From: Bradyrhizobium diazoefficiens
Lineage (GTDB): Bacteria; Pseudomonadota; Alphaproteobacteria; Rhizobiales; Xanthobacteraceae
Assembly: GCF_016616425.1 (NCBI RefSeq)
Contig: NZ_CP067101.1
Coordinates: forward strand, 2,170,001 to 2,234,000
Direction: 5' to 3'
DNA length: 64,000 bases
In this document: positions 35,646 through 45,323 of the stretch, piece by piece
How the letters are laid out: every line of letters starts with the position of its first letter
Position numbering within the stretch: the first letter of the stretch is position 1
Translations under genes and position numbers: made by a program
Notes under the pieces: generated by a model
What the model was told of the DNA's origin: nothing
Seen by the model: only the letters and a program-made list of their open reading frames with translations
Database searches by the model: none

Positions 35646-37298
35646 CTAGTTGAGGGTTTTCACGACCGTCTGGTCGATGGCAGCGGCGGGGGCCGGAACG
35701 GGCGTCCTGACTTCGGGCGCGATGATGTGGCCGTAAGGCCCCTTCACCTCGCCGCCGGAATTGACGTAGTCGTCGTAGCGCTTGCGGACTTCCATCTGGC
35801 CGTTGAGGAAGAAATCGACGTCGTTGGCCGGCAGCCGCGAGTCGAGCGGCGAAGCCAGTCGCTGGCCGGGTGCCGCCGGCGCGACCAGGCGCGGCGTCAC
35901 GATGATGACCAGATCGGTTTCCTGCTGCTGGTAGGACTTGCTGCTGAACAGGGTTCCAATCACCGGCACCGAGCCGATCCAAGGCAGTTGCGAGACGTCC
36001 TGGCGGTTGCGGGTCTGCAACAGGCCGGCGATGGCGAAGCTCTGGCCGTCGCGCAGCTCGACCGTGGTGCGTGCGTCGCGCCGCGACAGCGCCGGAATGA
36101 CTGTCCCCGCGATCGTCACCGCGTTGGCGAAATCGAGTTCGCTAACGGACGGCTCGACACGAAGGTTGATCACGCCACGCGAGAGAACGGTGGGCACGAA
36201 GGCCAGCTCGACACCGAACTTCTTGAACTCGATCGTCACGGTGGGCAACGCACCTGGAACCGGCGACGAAGCCACCGGAACAGGAAATTCACCGCCGGCA
36301 AGGAAGCGCGCAGCATCGCCGGACAAGGCCATCAAATTCGGTTCCGCCAACCTGCGAAGGACGCCCTTTGTCTCAAGTGCAGTGATGAGAAGGTCTAACG
36401 TGCTGCCGTTGTTGAACTTCAAAACGCTTGTCAACAAGCTGCCGAAAGGCACCGCGCCTCCGGCTAGGGCGCCCGCAGTACCGATCAGCGGAAGGCCGCC
36501 CGGCGTCGTTACATAACCCCCGCCAACAGGATCCTTCAAAGGCGCACCGGTTGCGTCGCCCTGGATACGTCCAGCCGAGGTCACTGCACCGGCCGAACCG
36601 CCGGCGCCAAGACCGGTATTGAAGCCTCGCGATCCGCTAGCGTTCGCCCCAAAAAGATTGAATCCCAAGTCGCGACCGGCGTCCCGGCCAACCTCGAGGA
36701 AGCGCACTTCCAGCATCACCTGTTGCGGCGCCGCGACGCTCATCGCGTTGACGACGGTGCCCCCCTTGGCGACCGTTCCGGTGGCAATCGCCATCGCCCG
36801 CTCGGCGGCGACGGCGTCAGTCACCGTTCCGCTCAGCACCACCTGCCCCTCGGACGAGGAGACGCGAATGCCATGCGAGCCGGTGCTGGCGCGGATGTTC
36901 TGCTGCAGGCTGCCCGTATCGATGGCGACCTCGACATCGAGGATGCCGATCTGCTTCATCGAGGAGTCGAACAGGATGACGTTGGTGGTGCCGGTCTGCT
37001 TGCCCTGGATGTAGATCAGGTGATCGCTCAGCGACTTCACGTCGGCAATGTCGGACGAGCCCGCCACGATGGTCGCGAAGGCCTGGTCGACCCGGAAGGT
37101 CCTGGACTTGTTGACAATGACCTTGACGCGCTGGACGTCGTTCATCTCGCTGACGAAAACGCCACCGCTGGACACCCGACGGTCGGCCGCCCCGGCGCGA
37201 TCCGCGGAGCCGGCGAAAGCAAGTCCGGCACTCAGAGCCAGGACGCTCAGGACGTAACGCCTGCTTCCGGCCCCCATGAAAACGCGACCGCCACCCAT
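35646..37298 (-). CDS. cpaC: Tad pilus outer-membrane secretin CpaC (RcpA)
   Basis: This 550-residue protein has a start chosen at 37298 (MGGGRVFMGAGSRRYVLSVL). A second ATG at 37277 also precedes the signal peptide, which ends GAADRR. The N-terminal pilus domain (about 45-120) contains KVIVNKSRTFRVDQAFATIV and IYIQGKQTGTTNVILFD. A BON-like segment (about 135-200) is followed by the secretin core (about 210-500) with VMLEVRFLEVGRDAGRDLGF and a C-terminal LPWIGSVPVIGTLFSSKSYQ signature. A Gly-rich insert lies near 250-300. It forms the outer-membrane pore for the pilus. Unusually, it lies downstream of tadG rather than next to cpaB. Confidence 0.93.
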   Translation of the reverse strand: MGGGRVFMGAGSRRYVLSVLALSAGLAFAGSADRAGAADRRVSSGGVFVSEMNDVQRVKVIVNKSRTFRVDQAFATIVAGSSDIADVKSLSDHLIYIQGKQTGTTNVILFDSSMKQIGILDVEVAIDTGSLQQNIRASTGSHGIRVSSSEGQVVLSGTVTDAVAAERAMAIATGTVAKGGTVVNAMSVAAPQQVMLEVRFLEVGRDAGRDLGFNLFGANASGSRGFNTGLGAGGSAGAVTSAGRIQGDATGAPLKDPVGGGYVTTPGGLPLIGTAGALAGGAVPFGSLLTSVLKFNNGSTLDLLITALETKGVLRRLAEPNLMALSGDAARFLAGGEFPVPVASSPVPGALPTVTIEFKKFGVELAFVPTVLSRGVINLRVEPSVSELDFANAVTIAGTVIPALSRRDARTTVELRDGQSFAIAGLLQTRNRQDVSQLPWIGSVPVIGTLFSSKSYQQQETDLVIIVTPRLVAPAAPGQRLASPLDSRLPANDVDFFLNGQMEVRKRYDDYVNSGGEVKGPYGHIIAPEVRTPVPAPAAAIDQTVVKTLN

Positions 37299-37632
37299 TT
37301 CAAAACCCCTTGCCGCATTCTGCGGCTGTCCCCAACAATATATTCCCGGGCGTCTTGGCAACTCTCCTTCGCACGCAACGCCACAGAGCTTACAATTCGT
37401 TCCACTACAAACCGTTACCGGGCCTTTTCTTCCCGGCGGAGGCTTCGGACCCCAGATCGTGCCTCTTGCCATCGGCCGCGCAATGCGGCGCCGGAGATCA
37501 TCATCAATCCCGCGCTGCATTGGCAAGGCGAGACCTCTATCGCAATGCGGCAACGCCACCGAAAACTGTCTAATGTTGCCCCCCGGCACCACTTTTCGTT
37601 GCGTCCACGGGGCGGAACGGCAGTTCCGATGC
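37299..37632. other. Intergenic region before cpaC with no supported gene
   Basis: About 334 bases separate the last pseudopilin gene from cpaC, far more than the overlaps elsewhere in the cluster. This suggests a separate promoter for cpaC - lipoprotein - tadD. I see no clear promoter motif and no terminator with a T-run here. Confidence 0.4.
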
Positions 37633-38073
37633 TTAATTTAGCAGTGGGACTTTTGTGGAGGCGCTCGGCTGGTTCAGGGACGTGCCCCAAATCGGCATCA
37701 TCATGCTGAAGTTCGGCTGACGGGCCGTAACTGTGAGTGCAGCGGCTCCTGATGTCGTCTCGAGTGTCGTGGCGAGCGTAGGAGAGAGACCGCCGGCGTA
37801 CAAGAAGGGAGCAACATCCGTCATCTGCGCGCTGGTAAGGTAAGTATCGGTACAGCTAGAGGGCGAGGTGTTCGGCACGAAACCCGATGCAGCTGGCGAA
37901 TAGCACTTGATCATCATCGTCCGCGCCTCTGCATTCGCAAGGGCCCGCAACGACTGCACCGTGATCGCATAGCGACCGAGATCGAAAATAGCGAATACCA
38001 ATGTGAAGAAGGCCACGGCGACCAGACAGAATTCGAAGGCTGCAACGCCGCGCTGATCGAGCCTTTTCATCAC
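37633..38073 (-). CDS. tadE: TadE-type minor pseudopilin
   Basis: This 146-residue protein has a short basic leader (MMKRLDQRG), then the prepilin-like site G|VAAFEF with Glu at +5, then one membrane helix (CLVAVAFFTLVFAIFDLGRY). The rest is a small periplasmic domain with two cysteines (MIKCYSP, SSCTDTY). TadE proteins are processed by the cluster's prepilin peptidase and help build or stabilise the Flp pilus. Its start overlaps the stop of the upstream tadG-like gene by four bases, indicating translational coupling. Confidence 0.85.
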   Translation of the reverse strand: MMKRLDQRGVAAFEFCLVAVAFFTLVFAIFDLGRYAITVQSLRALANAEARTMMIKCYSPAASGFVPNTSPSSCTDTYLTSAQMTDVAPFLYAGGLSPTLATTLETTSGAAALTVTARQPNFSMMMPIWGTSLNQPSASTKVPLLN

Positions 38074-39389
38074 TGCACCAGAAGCACAGTTTGGACGTTG
38101 GGCTTAGTTGCACTATTGCTACAGCCGGAATTGTCAAGCTTGGTATTGCCGGCAAAGGTCACACCGTAGGCGATAATCTGATAACAACCGGAGCTTGGGG
38201 CAACTCCGGCAGTATTACCGGAGTATGTCACAGGAGAGTTCGGCACATAGACGATGCCGTTGAAATAGCTGGTCGAGCTGCCGGTAATCTTGACGCCCCC
38301 GCTCGTGCTCTCCCCGTCGTAGATGAGAAGATCGGTCATCAAGCTTGCCACTGAGGCCAGTTTCGGCGGGACCGCCGGGTTCTTCATTGCGGTCAGCTGA
38401 ATGGTCGGACCACCATTGATCGACAGGGTTGCAGTCCCAAACAATATCAAAGTCGCCGTTCCCGTCAGGGTCGTGCTGCTGCTTTGGATTTTGACGGTTC
38501 CGCTAGAAAAGTAGTAGGTACCGCTGATGGCCCCGCTCAAGTTCTGGTTACCGCTGTTGTAACAGGCGCCCACTTCATACGACTTCAGCGTCGAACCGCA
38601 GGACCCGCCCGAGAAGTCGGACATTTTCAGTGCCGCGATCGCTGAATTGACTGAACTCAATGGGTCGGGAATAAATTTCGAATAGGTCTGCACCTTATCA
38701 CATTGGCTTCCGCCGGTCTGAGAACAACCCCCAACCGTGTAGCTTGGTGCATTCAGATTGATTCCCTTGTTGCCTTTAAACCCAATTGCATCTGCGGCAG
38801 AACTGTTCGACGAAATACCGCAACTTGAAGACGATACGGTTGGGCTGCCCTGAAAAGTAACCGAATCTTTTAATGCTAGCACGCATGGAGGCTGCGCTAG
38901 CGGGTCAACTTTGGCAACGGCCGTGGCTTTGATGTTGACCGTAGACAGACCAAGTATTGCGGCCAGATATGCAGGTTGTTGCTGAGTGACCGTTGCTAGA
39001 ACGAAATTCCCGCTGGCTCCGTTCCATGAAGTCAACGAGGCAATCTCAACCTTGCGCGAAACCCCCGGCTGAACAGCATTGAGACATTTAGATCCGGGGT
39101 AGCCAATATCGCCAGAATTACAAAAGGCGTTCTGGGCCGCGACCTGCTTCCCTCGATACTCCACCGAATTCGCGTCCGTGCAAGTCACACCGGTCTGTGA
39201 CGCAACGGAGCACGCCAACCGCAAGCCACCGGCATAGGCTGCGCCATCGGCAGCATTCTGCGCGTGTTGCTTGGTGACATACCAAGATCCCGCCTCGGCG
39301 CCGAGTGCGACCACGCCGATGATCGGCACCAAGGCGACAACCGTTGCGAACGCTACTGAACCTCGATGATTGCGGAGCAGCTTGCGCAT
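38070..39389 (-). CDS. tadG: TadG-type pilus protein
   Basis: This 439-residue protein starts MRKLLRNHRGSVAFATVVAL, with a single N-terminal helix and the TadG_N signature around ALVPIIGVVALGAEAGSWYV and KQHAQNAADGAAYAGGLRLA. In place of the Glu at +5 it has Ala, as is common for TadG. A long periplasmic region rich in Ser, Gly and Thr with about ten cysteines follows, which probably forms a beta-structured disulfide-bonded domain. It lies between two TadE-like genes with near-zero spacing. Confidence 0.85.
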   Translation of the reverse strand: MRKLLRNHRGSVAFATVVALVPIIGVVALGAEAGSWYVTKQHAQNAADGAAYAGGLRLACSVASQTGVTCTDANSVEYRGKQVAAQNAFCNSGDIGYPGSKCLNAVQPGVSRKVEIASLTSWNGASGNFVLATVTQQQPAYLAAILGLSTVNIKATAVAKVDPLAQPPCVLALKDSVTFQGSPTVSSSSCGISSNSSAADAIGFKGNKGINLNAPSYTVGGCSQTGGSQCDKVQTYSKFIPDPLSSVNSAIAALKMSDFSGGSCGSTLKSYEVGACYNSGNQNLSGAISGTYYFSSGTVKIQSSSTTLTGTATLILFGTATLSINGGPTIQLTAMKNPAVPPKLASVASLMTDLLIYDGESTSGGVKITGSSTSYFNGIVYVPNSPVTYSGNTAGVAPSSGCYQIIAYGVTFAGNTKLDNSGCSNSATKPNVQTVLLVQ

Positions 39390-39398
39390 GGAGACGTC

Positions 39399-39902
39399 CT
39401 ATTGAAACCGTTCCGAATAAGGCAGCGTAAATGTACAAGGATCACCATTGGCACTCGTACACAATGCTGATTTCAGAACCATGGGGGCCAACGTGATGCT
39501 TGTGCTATAGACATAGTACTTGGGTTTGGCCGGATCGCTTGAGGCCGGATTCGTTGCGGAACAAGCAATATTGGAATCCCCGCAAATGAGCTGAAAATCG
39601 GAAATAGGATACTTCGGATCAGCCTTTGCGAGCGCATTTGAAATCCAACTTGATGCGTTCGTAACGTCTGGTGGCGGAGAGTATTGAATCGATTGCCCGA
39701 AGCCACGCAACGCCTCCCACGCGGAAATAAATCGGACGCCGGCAATCGTCAGGTCAGCGAGCGGCAGAAGCAGGCTGAAAACAATGAATATATAGACGAA
39801 TGGCATCTCCAGCGAAACGGCACCGCGCTGATCGAAGAGAAACGATTTTTTTCGCCTCTTGGGCATAGCTCGAAATGAACTAAGCGTGCTCATAGCTTCC
39901 AA
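39399..39902 (-). CDS. TadE-like pseudopilin (second)
   Basis: This 167-residue protein has a basic N-terminal stretch (MPKRRKKSFLFDQRG) followed by G|AVSLEM, with the Glu at +5 typical of Flp/TadE processing, and a membrane helix (PFVYIFIVFSLLLPLADLTI). The periplasmic part holds four cysteines (CGDSNIAC and CTSANGDPC). The start may be at residue 1 or at Met13. It sits between tadC and tadG. Confidence 0.8.
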   Translation of the reverse strand: MEAMSTLSSFRAMPKRRKKSFLFDQRGAVSLEMPFVYIFIVFSLLLPLADLTIAGVRFISAWEALRGFGQSIQYSPPPDVTNASSWISNALAKADPKYPISDFQLICGDSNIACSATNPASSDPAKPKYYVYSTSITLAPMVLKSALCTSANGDPCTFTLPYSERFQ

Positions 39903-39908
39903 CTGCAG

Positions 39909-40811
39909 TCAAATTTGCTTAAACGCGCGAACAAGGTGCAGAAGCGGGCTTCCGCCCAAGATGACGAACATGGCTGGAAGCAAGAACAACACCATCGGGA
40001 TAGTTAGCTTGGCGCCCAGCTTGTGTGCGCGCTCTTCCAGTTTGGTAATACGTTCTCGCCGGAGGTCTGCGGCAATCGTACGTAGCGCCTGGCTCAGCGG
40101 CGTTCCAAATTGAAGGCTTTGGCTCACTATCGTGCCGAAGCGGCGAAGCCCCTCCGAAGTGGCTCCCAACTTTTCGAATGCCTCGGCGCGAGTAGATAAT
40201 ATTCGGAGATCGTCGAGCAGGCCGTACAGAACTTGCGCCATGGCGGCATTAGTCTGTTGCATTTCTTCGGCCACGCGCTGCAGCGCACTCTCGAGGCCCA
40301 TCCCTGCCTCGCTGCATACGACCAGCAAGTCGATAGTATCTGGGGTGCCAAGCCTGACAGCGGCATCAAAACGTCTTTTCAGCATCAACAGTGCGAGCCG
40401 CGGGCCCATTATTCCGGTCACTACCCCGAGGAGAGTGTAGATTAGGACACTGATCGGCGGCCTTCCCGAAAGCTGTGCGAAAAGGAAAACAACGGCTGGC
40501 AACAGGAACATGCTGACAACTTTGACACCGATCCAGATCGGTAGCGTCCGATGGTAATTAAAGCCTGCCGACTGGAGGACGGCCTTTAACTGCTCCAGAT
40601 CCTCCTCACCATAGAACCGGCGGGCGCGCGTTCCAATTGACGAAAACCAGCCGATCATGCCGCGGGAACGAATTGATTGGTCAGAGATGCCAAGCACGGC
40701 ATTTGAGACTCGCGCATCCAACGTGCGAAGATGTATTTCGCGGATGATTAGTACGAAGGTCACAGCCGCGGCCGCTATGGCCAATGTTGCAAAACCGAAG
40801 CCAGCATTCAT
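39909..40811 (-). CDS. tadC: Inner-membrane pilus platform protein TadC
   Basis: This 300-residue protein starts at the ATG at 40811 (MNAGFGFATLAIAAAAVTFV), overlapping the tadB stop by four bases. It belongs to the GspF/TadC family. There is a first helix at about 5-25, two more near 95-140, a cytoplasmic T2SSF-type domain with DTIDLLVVCSEAGMGLESAL and SQSLQFGTPLSQALRTIAAD, and a last helix (LTIPMVLFLLPAMFVILGGS). With TadB it forms the platform on which CpaF drives pilin assembly. Confidence 0.92.
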   Translation of the reverse strand: MNAGFGFATLAIAAAAVTFVLIIREIHLRTLDARVSNAVLGISDQSIRSRGMIGWFSSIGTRARRFYGEEDLEQLKAVLQSAGFNYHRTLPIWIGVKVVSMFLLPAVVFLFAQLSGRPPISVLIYTLLGVVTGIMGPRLALLMLKRRFDAAVRLGTPDTIDLLVVCSEAGMGLESALQRVAEEMQQTNAAMAQVLYGLLDDLRILSTRAEAFEKLGATSEGLRRFGTIVSQSLQFGTPLSQALRTIAADLRRERITKLEERAHKLGAKLTIPMVLFLLPAMFVILGGSPLLHLVRAFKQI

Positions 40812-41740
40812 AGTGCCGTCTCCCGCTTGATCATCCATCGAATTACGAAGTGCCCTAAGAGCACTGAGATAATCGCATAAGCTAAGAGCTTGTTTCCGAC
40901 CGAGTCATAGAACAAGAGATCTATCGATTGTGGATTGATCATGTAAAGCAAACCGCCCACAATGATAGGCGCAAGCGAAAGCGCGCGCGACGAAAAGATC
41001 ACTTCTCCAGCCAAAGCCTTTGCGCGCGCGGCTAGTGCGACACGTTGAGTCACGGTCTCTCCCAAAATCTGCAAGGTCTCGGCCAGACTGCCACCCGATT
41101 TCAACTGGACCGCAAGCGTTACCGCCAACATTGCGTACTCTGCTACCCGTGTCCGCCGATAAATTGCCTCCACAGCCTCCTCGGGAGGTCTCCCCACACT
41201 CAGCTCGTTGCACACAATTGCAAACTGTCCGGCTGTTGGTTGCGGCATCTCCCGCGCAATGGCGCGAAACGCCTCGTTCACGGGTAATCCAGCCCGAACG
41301 GTGCTTGTTACCAGCTGAATCGCGTCGGGGAGCTGACGAAACAGTTGATCAGCAAAGCGACGCTGCTGCCAACCAAACAGACCTCGGATCACCAAGAGTG
41401 CGACAATCGCTGCCGCGATCGACACATCGAGCATTGAAAATGCGAAAAGGCTATTGGCGTAAAAGACCGCTGACGCTGCAATGATCCCGGCAAGCAACAC
41501 ATAGGCCGGATGAAAAGCATAGGCGATCCCGGCACGGTAGTTTGCCAGACCAAACAAAAACCGCGAGCGCGTTCCAGTCTCCAGACGGCGAATCGAGGGC
41601 AAGCTATTCTGATCCGAGTTTGGCAAAGCGGTCACGAGCTGACGTTCCATGCGCCGCTGTCGTGCGTCGAGCCACAACGAAACGACGGCTGCGCAAAGCA
41701 AAAGCGCCAGAACGGCGACGATCACGGATTGCGGGATCAT
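40808..41740 (-). CDS. tadB: Inner-membrane pilus platform protein TadB
   Basis: This 310-residue protein has membrane segments at about 5-25, 78-98, 105-123, 250-270 and 280-300. The T2SSF-type central domain contains LFRQLPDAIQLVTSTVRAGL and AVTLAVQLKSGGSLAETLQI, the family hallmark. It is paired with TadC. Its start overlaps the cpaF stop by four bases, so cpaF-tadB-tadC are translated as a coupled set. Confidence 0.92.
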   Translation of the reverse strand: MIPQSVIVAVLALLLCAAVVSLWLDARQRRMERQLVTALPNSDQNSLPSIRRLETGTRSRFLFGLANYRAGIAYAFHPAYVLLAGIIAASAVFYANSLFAFSMLDVSIAAAIVALLVIRGLFGWQQRRFADQLFRQLPDAIQLVTSTVRAGLPVNEAFRAIAREMPQPTAGQFAIVCNELSVGRPPEEAVEAIYRRTRVAEYAMLAVTLAVQLKSGGSLAETLQILGETVTQRVALAARAKALAGEVIFSSRALSLAPIIVGGLLYMINPQSIDLLFYDSVGNKLLAYAIISVLLGHFVIRWMIKRETAL

Positions 41741-43173
41741 ATCTGCCTCATGGCTTCCTCCCAGGCCCGATCAAGACGGTAATAAATAAGCCGGCTCTTG
41801 AACTTCGGGACTGCGTGAGTGGACCTGTAGGTCCCCGATATCCGCCCGTGAACATCCTCCTCCTTGTACTCGAACGCTGCGATGTCGTTGGTTGTGATCA
41901 CCTCACCCTCGAGGCCGATCACTTCGCTGACCTGGACGATCCGGCGCTGCCCGTCGCGCATGCGTTCGACCTGCACGATGAGATCCAGTGCCGCGACGAT
42001 CTGGGACCGGATCGCCCGCGACGGCAGATTGACCTGTCCCATTTGCACCATGTTCTCGACGCGGGTCAGGGCGTCGCGGGTGCTGTTGGCGTGCACGGTG
42101 GAGATCGAGCCGTCATGGCCGGTGTTCATCGCCTGGAGCATGTCGAAGGCTTCGGCGCCGCGCACCTCGCCGACCACGATCCGGTCGGGACGCATGCGCA
42201 GGGCATTCCACAGGAGATCGCGCTGCGTCACCTGGCCGGTGCCTTCGAGGCTGGGCGGCCGGGTCTCCAGGCTGATCACGTGCGGCTGCTGGAGTTGCAG
42301 CTCCGCGGCGTCCTCGATGGTGACGATGCGCTCTCGGGGATCGATGAACTGGCTCATGGCGTTGAGCAGTGTGGTCTTCCCGGAGCCGGTGCCACCGGAG
42401 ACCAGAACGTTGAGCCGGGAGCGGCCGGCGATCTCCAGCAATTGGGCGATAGCAGGGGTCATCGTGCCGTTCTCGACCATGCCGGCCATGTCCAGCCGGC
42501 GGCTCGGAAATTTGCGGATGGAGATGCAGGGGCTGTGGATCGCCAGCGGCGGCAGGATGATGTTGACCCGGCTGCCGTCCGGCAGGCGGCAATCCACCAT
42601 GGGGCTGGATTCGTCGACGCGCCGCCCGACCTGCGCCGCGATCTTCTGCGCCACCGAGGCGATGTGATCATTGTCGCGGAACCGCACTGCGATCCGCTCG
42701 ATCTTGCCGCTTCGCTCGACATAGACGTTGCTGGGTCCGTTGATCATGATGTCGCTGATCGATTGATCGAGGAGGAGCGGACGGAGCGGGCCGTAGCCGG
42801 TCATGTCGTCGGCGATCTCGTCCGCCAGCAGCATCTGCTCGCGGCCCGACAGTTCGAGCCGGTCCTGGTTGGCGATGCCGTGGATGATTTCCTCGACCTG
42901 CCGCCGGAGGACATCGCGCGAGACAGTGGCCGCCGCCGCCGGATCGATCTGCTCGATCACGCGTTCGCGCAGCGAAGCCGGCATGACGGGGTGATGAAGC
43001 GGGCTTTCCTCGCGCCGTGGCATTGCAACCGGTGGTGCGGCAGGGACGCCGGGGGGCGGTGACGGCTGGCTTACCATCAGCGCGGGCGCGACGGGCAGGG
43101 ATGGTTGAGAGCCCGCCGCCAGTGCAGGCAAACGATCCGGCATCTCGTCGGGGCGTCGACCGAATTTCTTCAT
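41737..43173 (-). CDS. cpaF: Pilus assembly ATPase CpaF (TadA)
   Basis: This 478-residue secretion ATPase has a Pro-rich first 80 residues and an N-terminal domain with GYGPLRPLLLDQSISDIMIN. Its ATPase domain shows SGGTGSGKTTLLNAM (Walker A), IVTIEDAAELQL (Asp box), MRPDRIVVGEVRGAEAFDML (Walker B) and the His box in TGHDGSISTVHANSTRDAL. It is the motor for Flp pilus extension in the cytoplasm. Its start overlaps the cpaE stop by four bases. Confidence 0.96.
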   Translation of the reverse strand: MKKFGRRPDEMPDRLPALAAGSQPSLPVAPALMVSQPSPPPGVPAAPPVAMPRREESPLHHPVMPASLRERVIEQIDPAAAATVSRDVLRRQVEEIIHGIANQDRLELSGREQMLLADEIADDMTGYGPLRPLLLDQSISDIMINGPSNVYVERSGKIERIAVRFRDNDHIASVAQKIAAQVGRRVDESSPMVDCRLPDGSRVNIILPPLAIHSPCISIRKFPSRRLDMAGMVENGTMTPAIAQLLEIAGRSRLNVLVSGGTGSGKTTLLNAMSQFIDPRERIVTIEDAAELQLQQPHVISLETRPPSLEGTGQVTQRDLLWNALRMRPDRIVVGEVRGAEAFDMLQAMNTGHDGSISTVHANSTRDALTRVENMVQMGQVNLPSRAIRSQIVAALDLIVQVERMRDGQRRIVQVSEVIGLEGEVITTNDIAAFEYKEEDVHGRISGTYRSTHAVPKFKSRLIYYRLDRAWEEAMRQI

Positions 43174-44366
43174 AGCCCGAGCAGCCTCCGCAGCCGGCCC
43201 TTCCGCTCGGTGCCGATGCCCGTGATCTCCCGGACGATCGGCGCGAGATGGCGCCGCAATTTCCTGACGTGCTTCAGCGCGGGGATTCCGAGATTGACCG
43301 CCTGGGTCATGCCCTTGCCGAGATCCGGGATCACCATGTCCGGTTCGGCGCCGAGCGCCTTGACCATCGTCGCCCTCGGAAGTCCGCCTGCACGATCGGC
43401 CCGGTTCAGCAGCGTGAACACCCGGTCCTTGCCGGCGATATTGGTGACGGCGGTGCGGAGCGCATGGGCGTTGCGAAGTCCCGTCACCTCGGCTTCCAGC
43501 AGCACCAGCACGTGACGCGATAGGCCGATCACCGAATGTATCGAGGGCGGAAACGGAACGGGCACGTCGACGATGACGTAGTTGAAGCGCTGGCGCAGCA
43601 GGCCCAGCACGTGCCGCACGCCTGCCTCGGTGATGTGGAGCTGCGCATCGAGCTCCTCATCGGCCGATATCAGGGACACCCGCTCGTTGACCTCGATGGC
43701 CGCGCGCTCGAGAAACAGGGTGTCGGCCCGCATCGGGTTTTCCAGCGCGATGCGCAGCCCCGGCCCGGGCCGGACGCCCAGCATGACAGCCGTCTCGCCA
43801 CCCTGCAAATGCAGATCGAGCAGCGCGACCTTGGCCTTGGTGGTCTCGGCCACCTGCAGCGCGAGATTGATGGCGATGCTGGTCGCGCCGGCGCCGCCCT
43901 GCGCCCCGCAAATCGAGACCACATGGCCGCCGCGATCGGCCGGCACGTGCGACACATCGCCCAGCAGCTTCGGGCGCAACTGGTCCAGCACGATATCCCG
44001 CGTCAGCGGCTTCGGGAGATACTCGGTCAGGCCGAGATCCATCAGTTGACGGTAGAACGTGATCTCCCTGTTGTCGCCGACCAGGGCCACGCGGACATCG
44101 GGCGGGCAGACGCCGGCCAGGCGCTCCAGCTCGGGAAAGGGATCATCGATGCCGCTGATATCGGTCACCAGGGCGAACAGATCGGTGTCCGTCTCCAGCA
44201 TCTTGATGGCATTGCGGATCGTGCCGTGCTTGATCGCGAGGTTGCTGCCCTCGAGGCCCTTGCTCAGAGCGCCGGCGCTGATCTCGTCATTGACGAAACA
44301 GACGATCCGGTTGCGCGAGACGATGTTTGTCGTTTCCTGGGGCGGAGTGACCACGGCCATGTTCAT
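43170..44366 (-). CDS. cpaE: Pilus localisation protein CpaE (TadZ)
   Basis: This 398-residue protein starts at the ATG at 44366 (MNMAVVTPPQETTNIVSRNR). It has an N-terminal receiver-like domain (about 20-135) and a C-terminal ParA/MinD-like domain starting at SICGAQGGAGATSIAINLAL near 150. The Walker-type loop has Ala in place of Lys (GGAGATS), as in many CpaE proteins, so ATP hydrolysis may be weak or absent. CpaE/TadZ places the pilus machinery, often at a pole. The start overlaps the last base of the cpaB stop. Confidence 0.92.
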   Translation of the reverse strand: MNMAVVTPPQETTNIVSRNRIVCFVNDEISAGALSKGLEGSNLAIKHGTIRNAIKMLETDTDLFALVTDISGIDDPFPELERLAGVCPPDVRVALVGDNREITFYRQLMDLGLTEYLPKPLTRDIVLDQLRPKLLGDVSHVPADRGGHVVSICGAQGGAGATSIAINLALQVAETTKAKVALLDLHLQGGETAVMLGVRPGPGLRIALENPMRADTLFLERAAIEVNERVSLISADEELDAQLHITEAGVRHVLGLLRQRFNYVIVDVPVPFPPSIHSVIGLSRHVLVLLEAEVTGLRNAHALRTAVTNIAGKDRVFTLLNRADRAGGLPRATMVKALGAEPDMVIPDLGKGMTQAVNLGIPALKHVRKLRRHLAPIVREITGIGTERKGRLRRLLGL

Positions 44367-45322
44367 CAACGTTTCTCCGGCAGCCTGGCGGCATAGCCAA
44401 CGGCGCTTGCGGTCCGGGCGGCTGCTTCCGAGCCATCGCAGCTTACGGAGACGTCGCTGTCTTCGGAGTCCTGCTTCCTGACCGTGTATTGCCTGACCTC
44501 GCCGCCGGAATGAACCACCACCGCCGTTCGCTGCCCGGCGATGGCATTCTGGCGCGCAAGCTCCGGCGAGACGTCGCAGCTGGAGATCGCGCCGGTGTCT
44601 CCCTTGTCCCACTGGTCGATGGCGGCCCGCACCGCCAGGGACAGCGTGCCGAGCTGCTTGGCCACCGTCACCTTCTTGACCTGCTCCTGCGTCAGCTCCA
44701 GCGACACGGTCTGCGGCAGCTTGCCTGTGATGGCACTGAGGCCACGGCCGCCCTGAACGATCTCCTGGTCGATCGCGATGACCCGCACATTGCGCAGAAC
44801 GGTCTCGCTCATCGCGCGACGCGCGGGATCCGCCTTCTCGAACACCTGGGTCAGCACGACGTCGACATGATCGCCGGGCCGGACCAGGCCCGAGACGCCG
44901 GATTCTTCGTCGACCTTGAGGCTGATCGCCCGGCTATCCGGCGCCAGCACGCTAGCGAGGAAGCCGCGATCCCTGGGGCGCAGGATGTCCTGCAACGTGA
45001 TGGGGCTGCCGGCCTCGACGAACCTGCGAACCAGCGAGCCGGGCAGTCCGGCCGAGGAGTCCGGCGTTTCGAGAATCGCGCCGGTCGGAACGCGATCCGG
45101 CGGCACCTGGCGGAGCGTGAAATCCTCCTGGCGGGCCAAGGTCCCCTTCGGCAGCGGTCGTGCCGCAACAAAGTATCCGACGGTGGCCGGCGCCGCCGGC
45201 CCCTTTTCCGCGACCTGCACGGGGGCCTGTCTCGGCAGGTTCATGTTGTAGGCGATGAGCCCCAGCGCCGTGGTTGCGAGCAACAGGACCATAATAATCG
45301 AGATGCGCAAGGCGGATGACAT
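44366..45322 (-). CDS. cpaB: Pilus assembly protein CpaB (RcpC)
   Basis: This 318-residue protein starts at the ATG at 45322 (MSSALRISIIMVLLLATTAL). One N-terminal helix is followed by a SAF domain (VGYFVAARPLPKGTLARQED, SLVRRFVEAGSPITLQDILR) and an RcpC-type domain with VDEESGVSGLVRPGDHVDVV, VRVIAIDQEIV and VSLELTQEQVKKVTVAKQLG. It is thought to sit in the periplasm with the secretin. The stop of this gene and the start of cpaE share a base. It follows cpaA with a one-base gap. Confidence 0.92.
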   Translation of the reverse strand: MSSALRISIIMVLLLATTALGLIAYNMNLPRQAPVQVAEKGPAAPATVGYFVAARPLPKGTLARQEDFTLRQVPPDRVPTGAILETPDSSAGLPGSLVRRFVEAGSPITLQDILRPRDRGFLASVLAPDSRAISLKVDEESGVSGLVRPGDHVDVVLTQVFEKADPARRAMSETVLRNVRVIAIDQEIVQGGRGLSAITGKLPQTVSLELTQEQVKKVTVAKQLGTLSLAVRAAIDQWDKGDTGAISSCDVSPELARQNAIAGQRTAVVVHSGGEVRQYTVRKQDSEDSDVSVSCDGSEAAARTASAVGYAARLPEKR

Positions 45323-45323
45323 G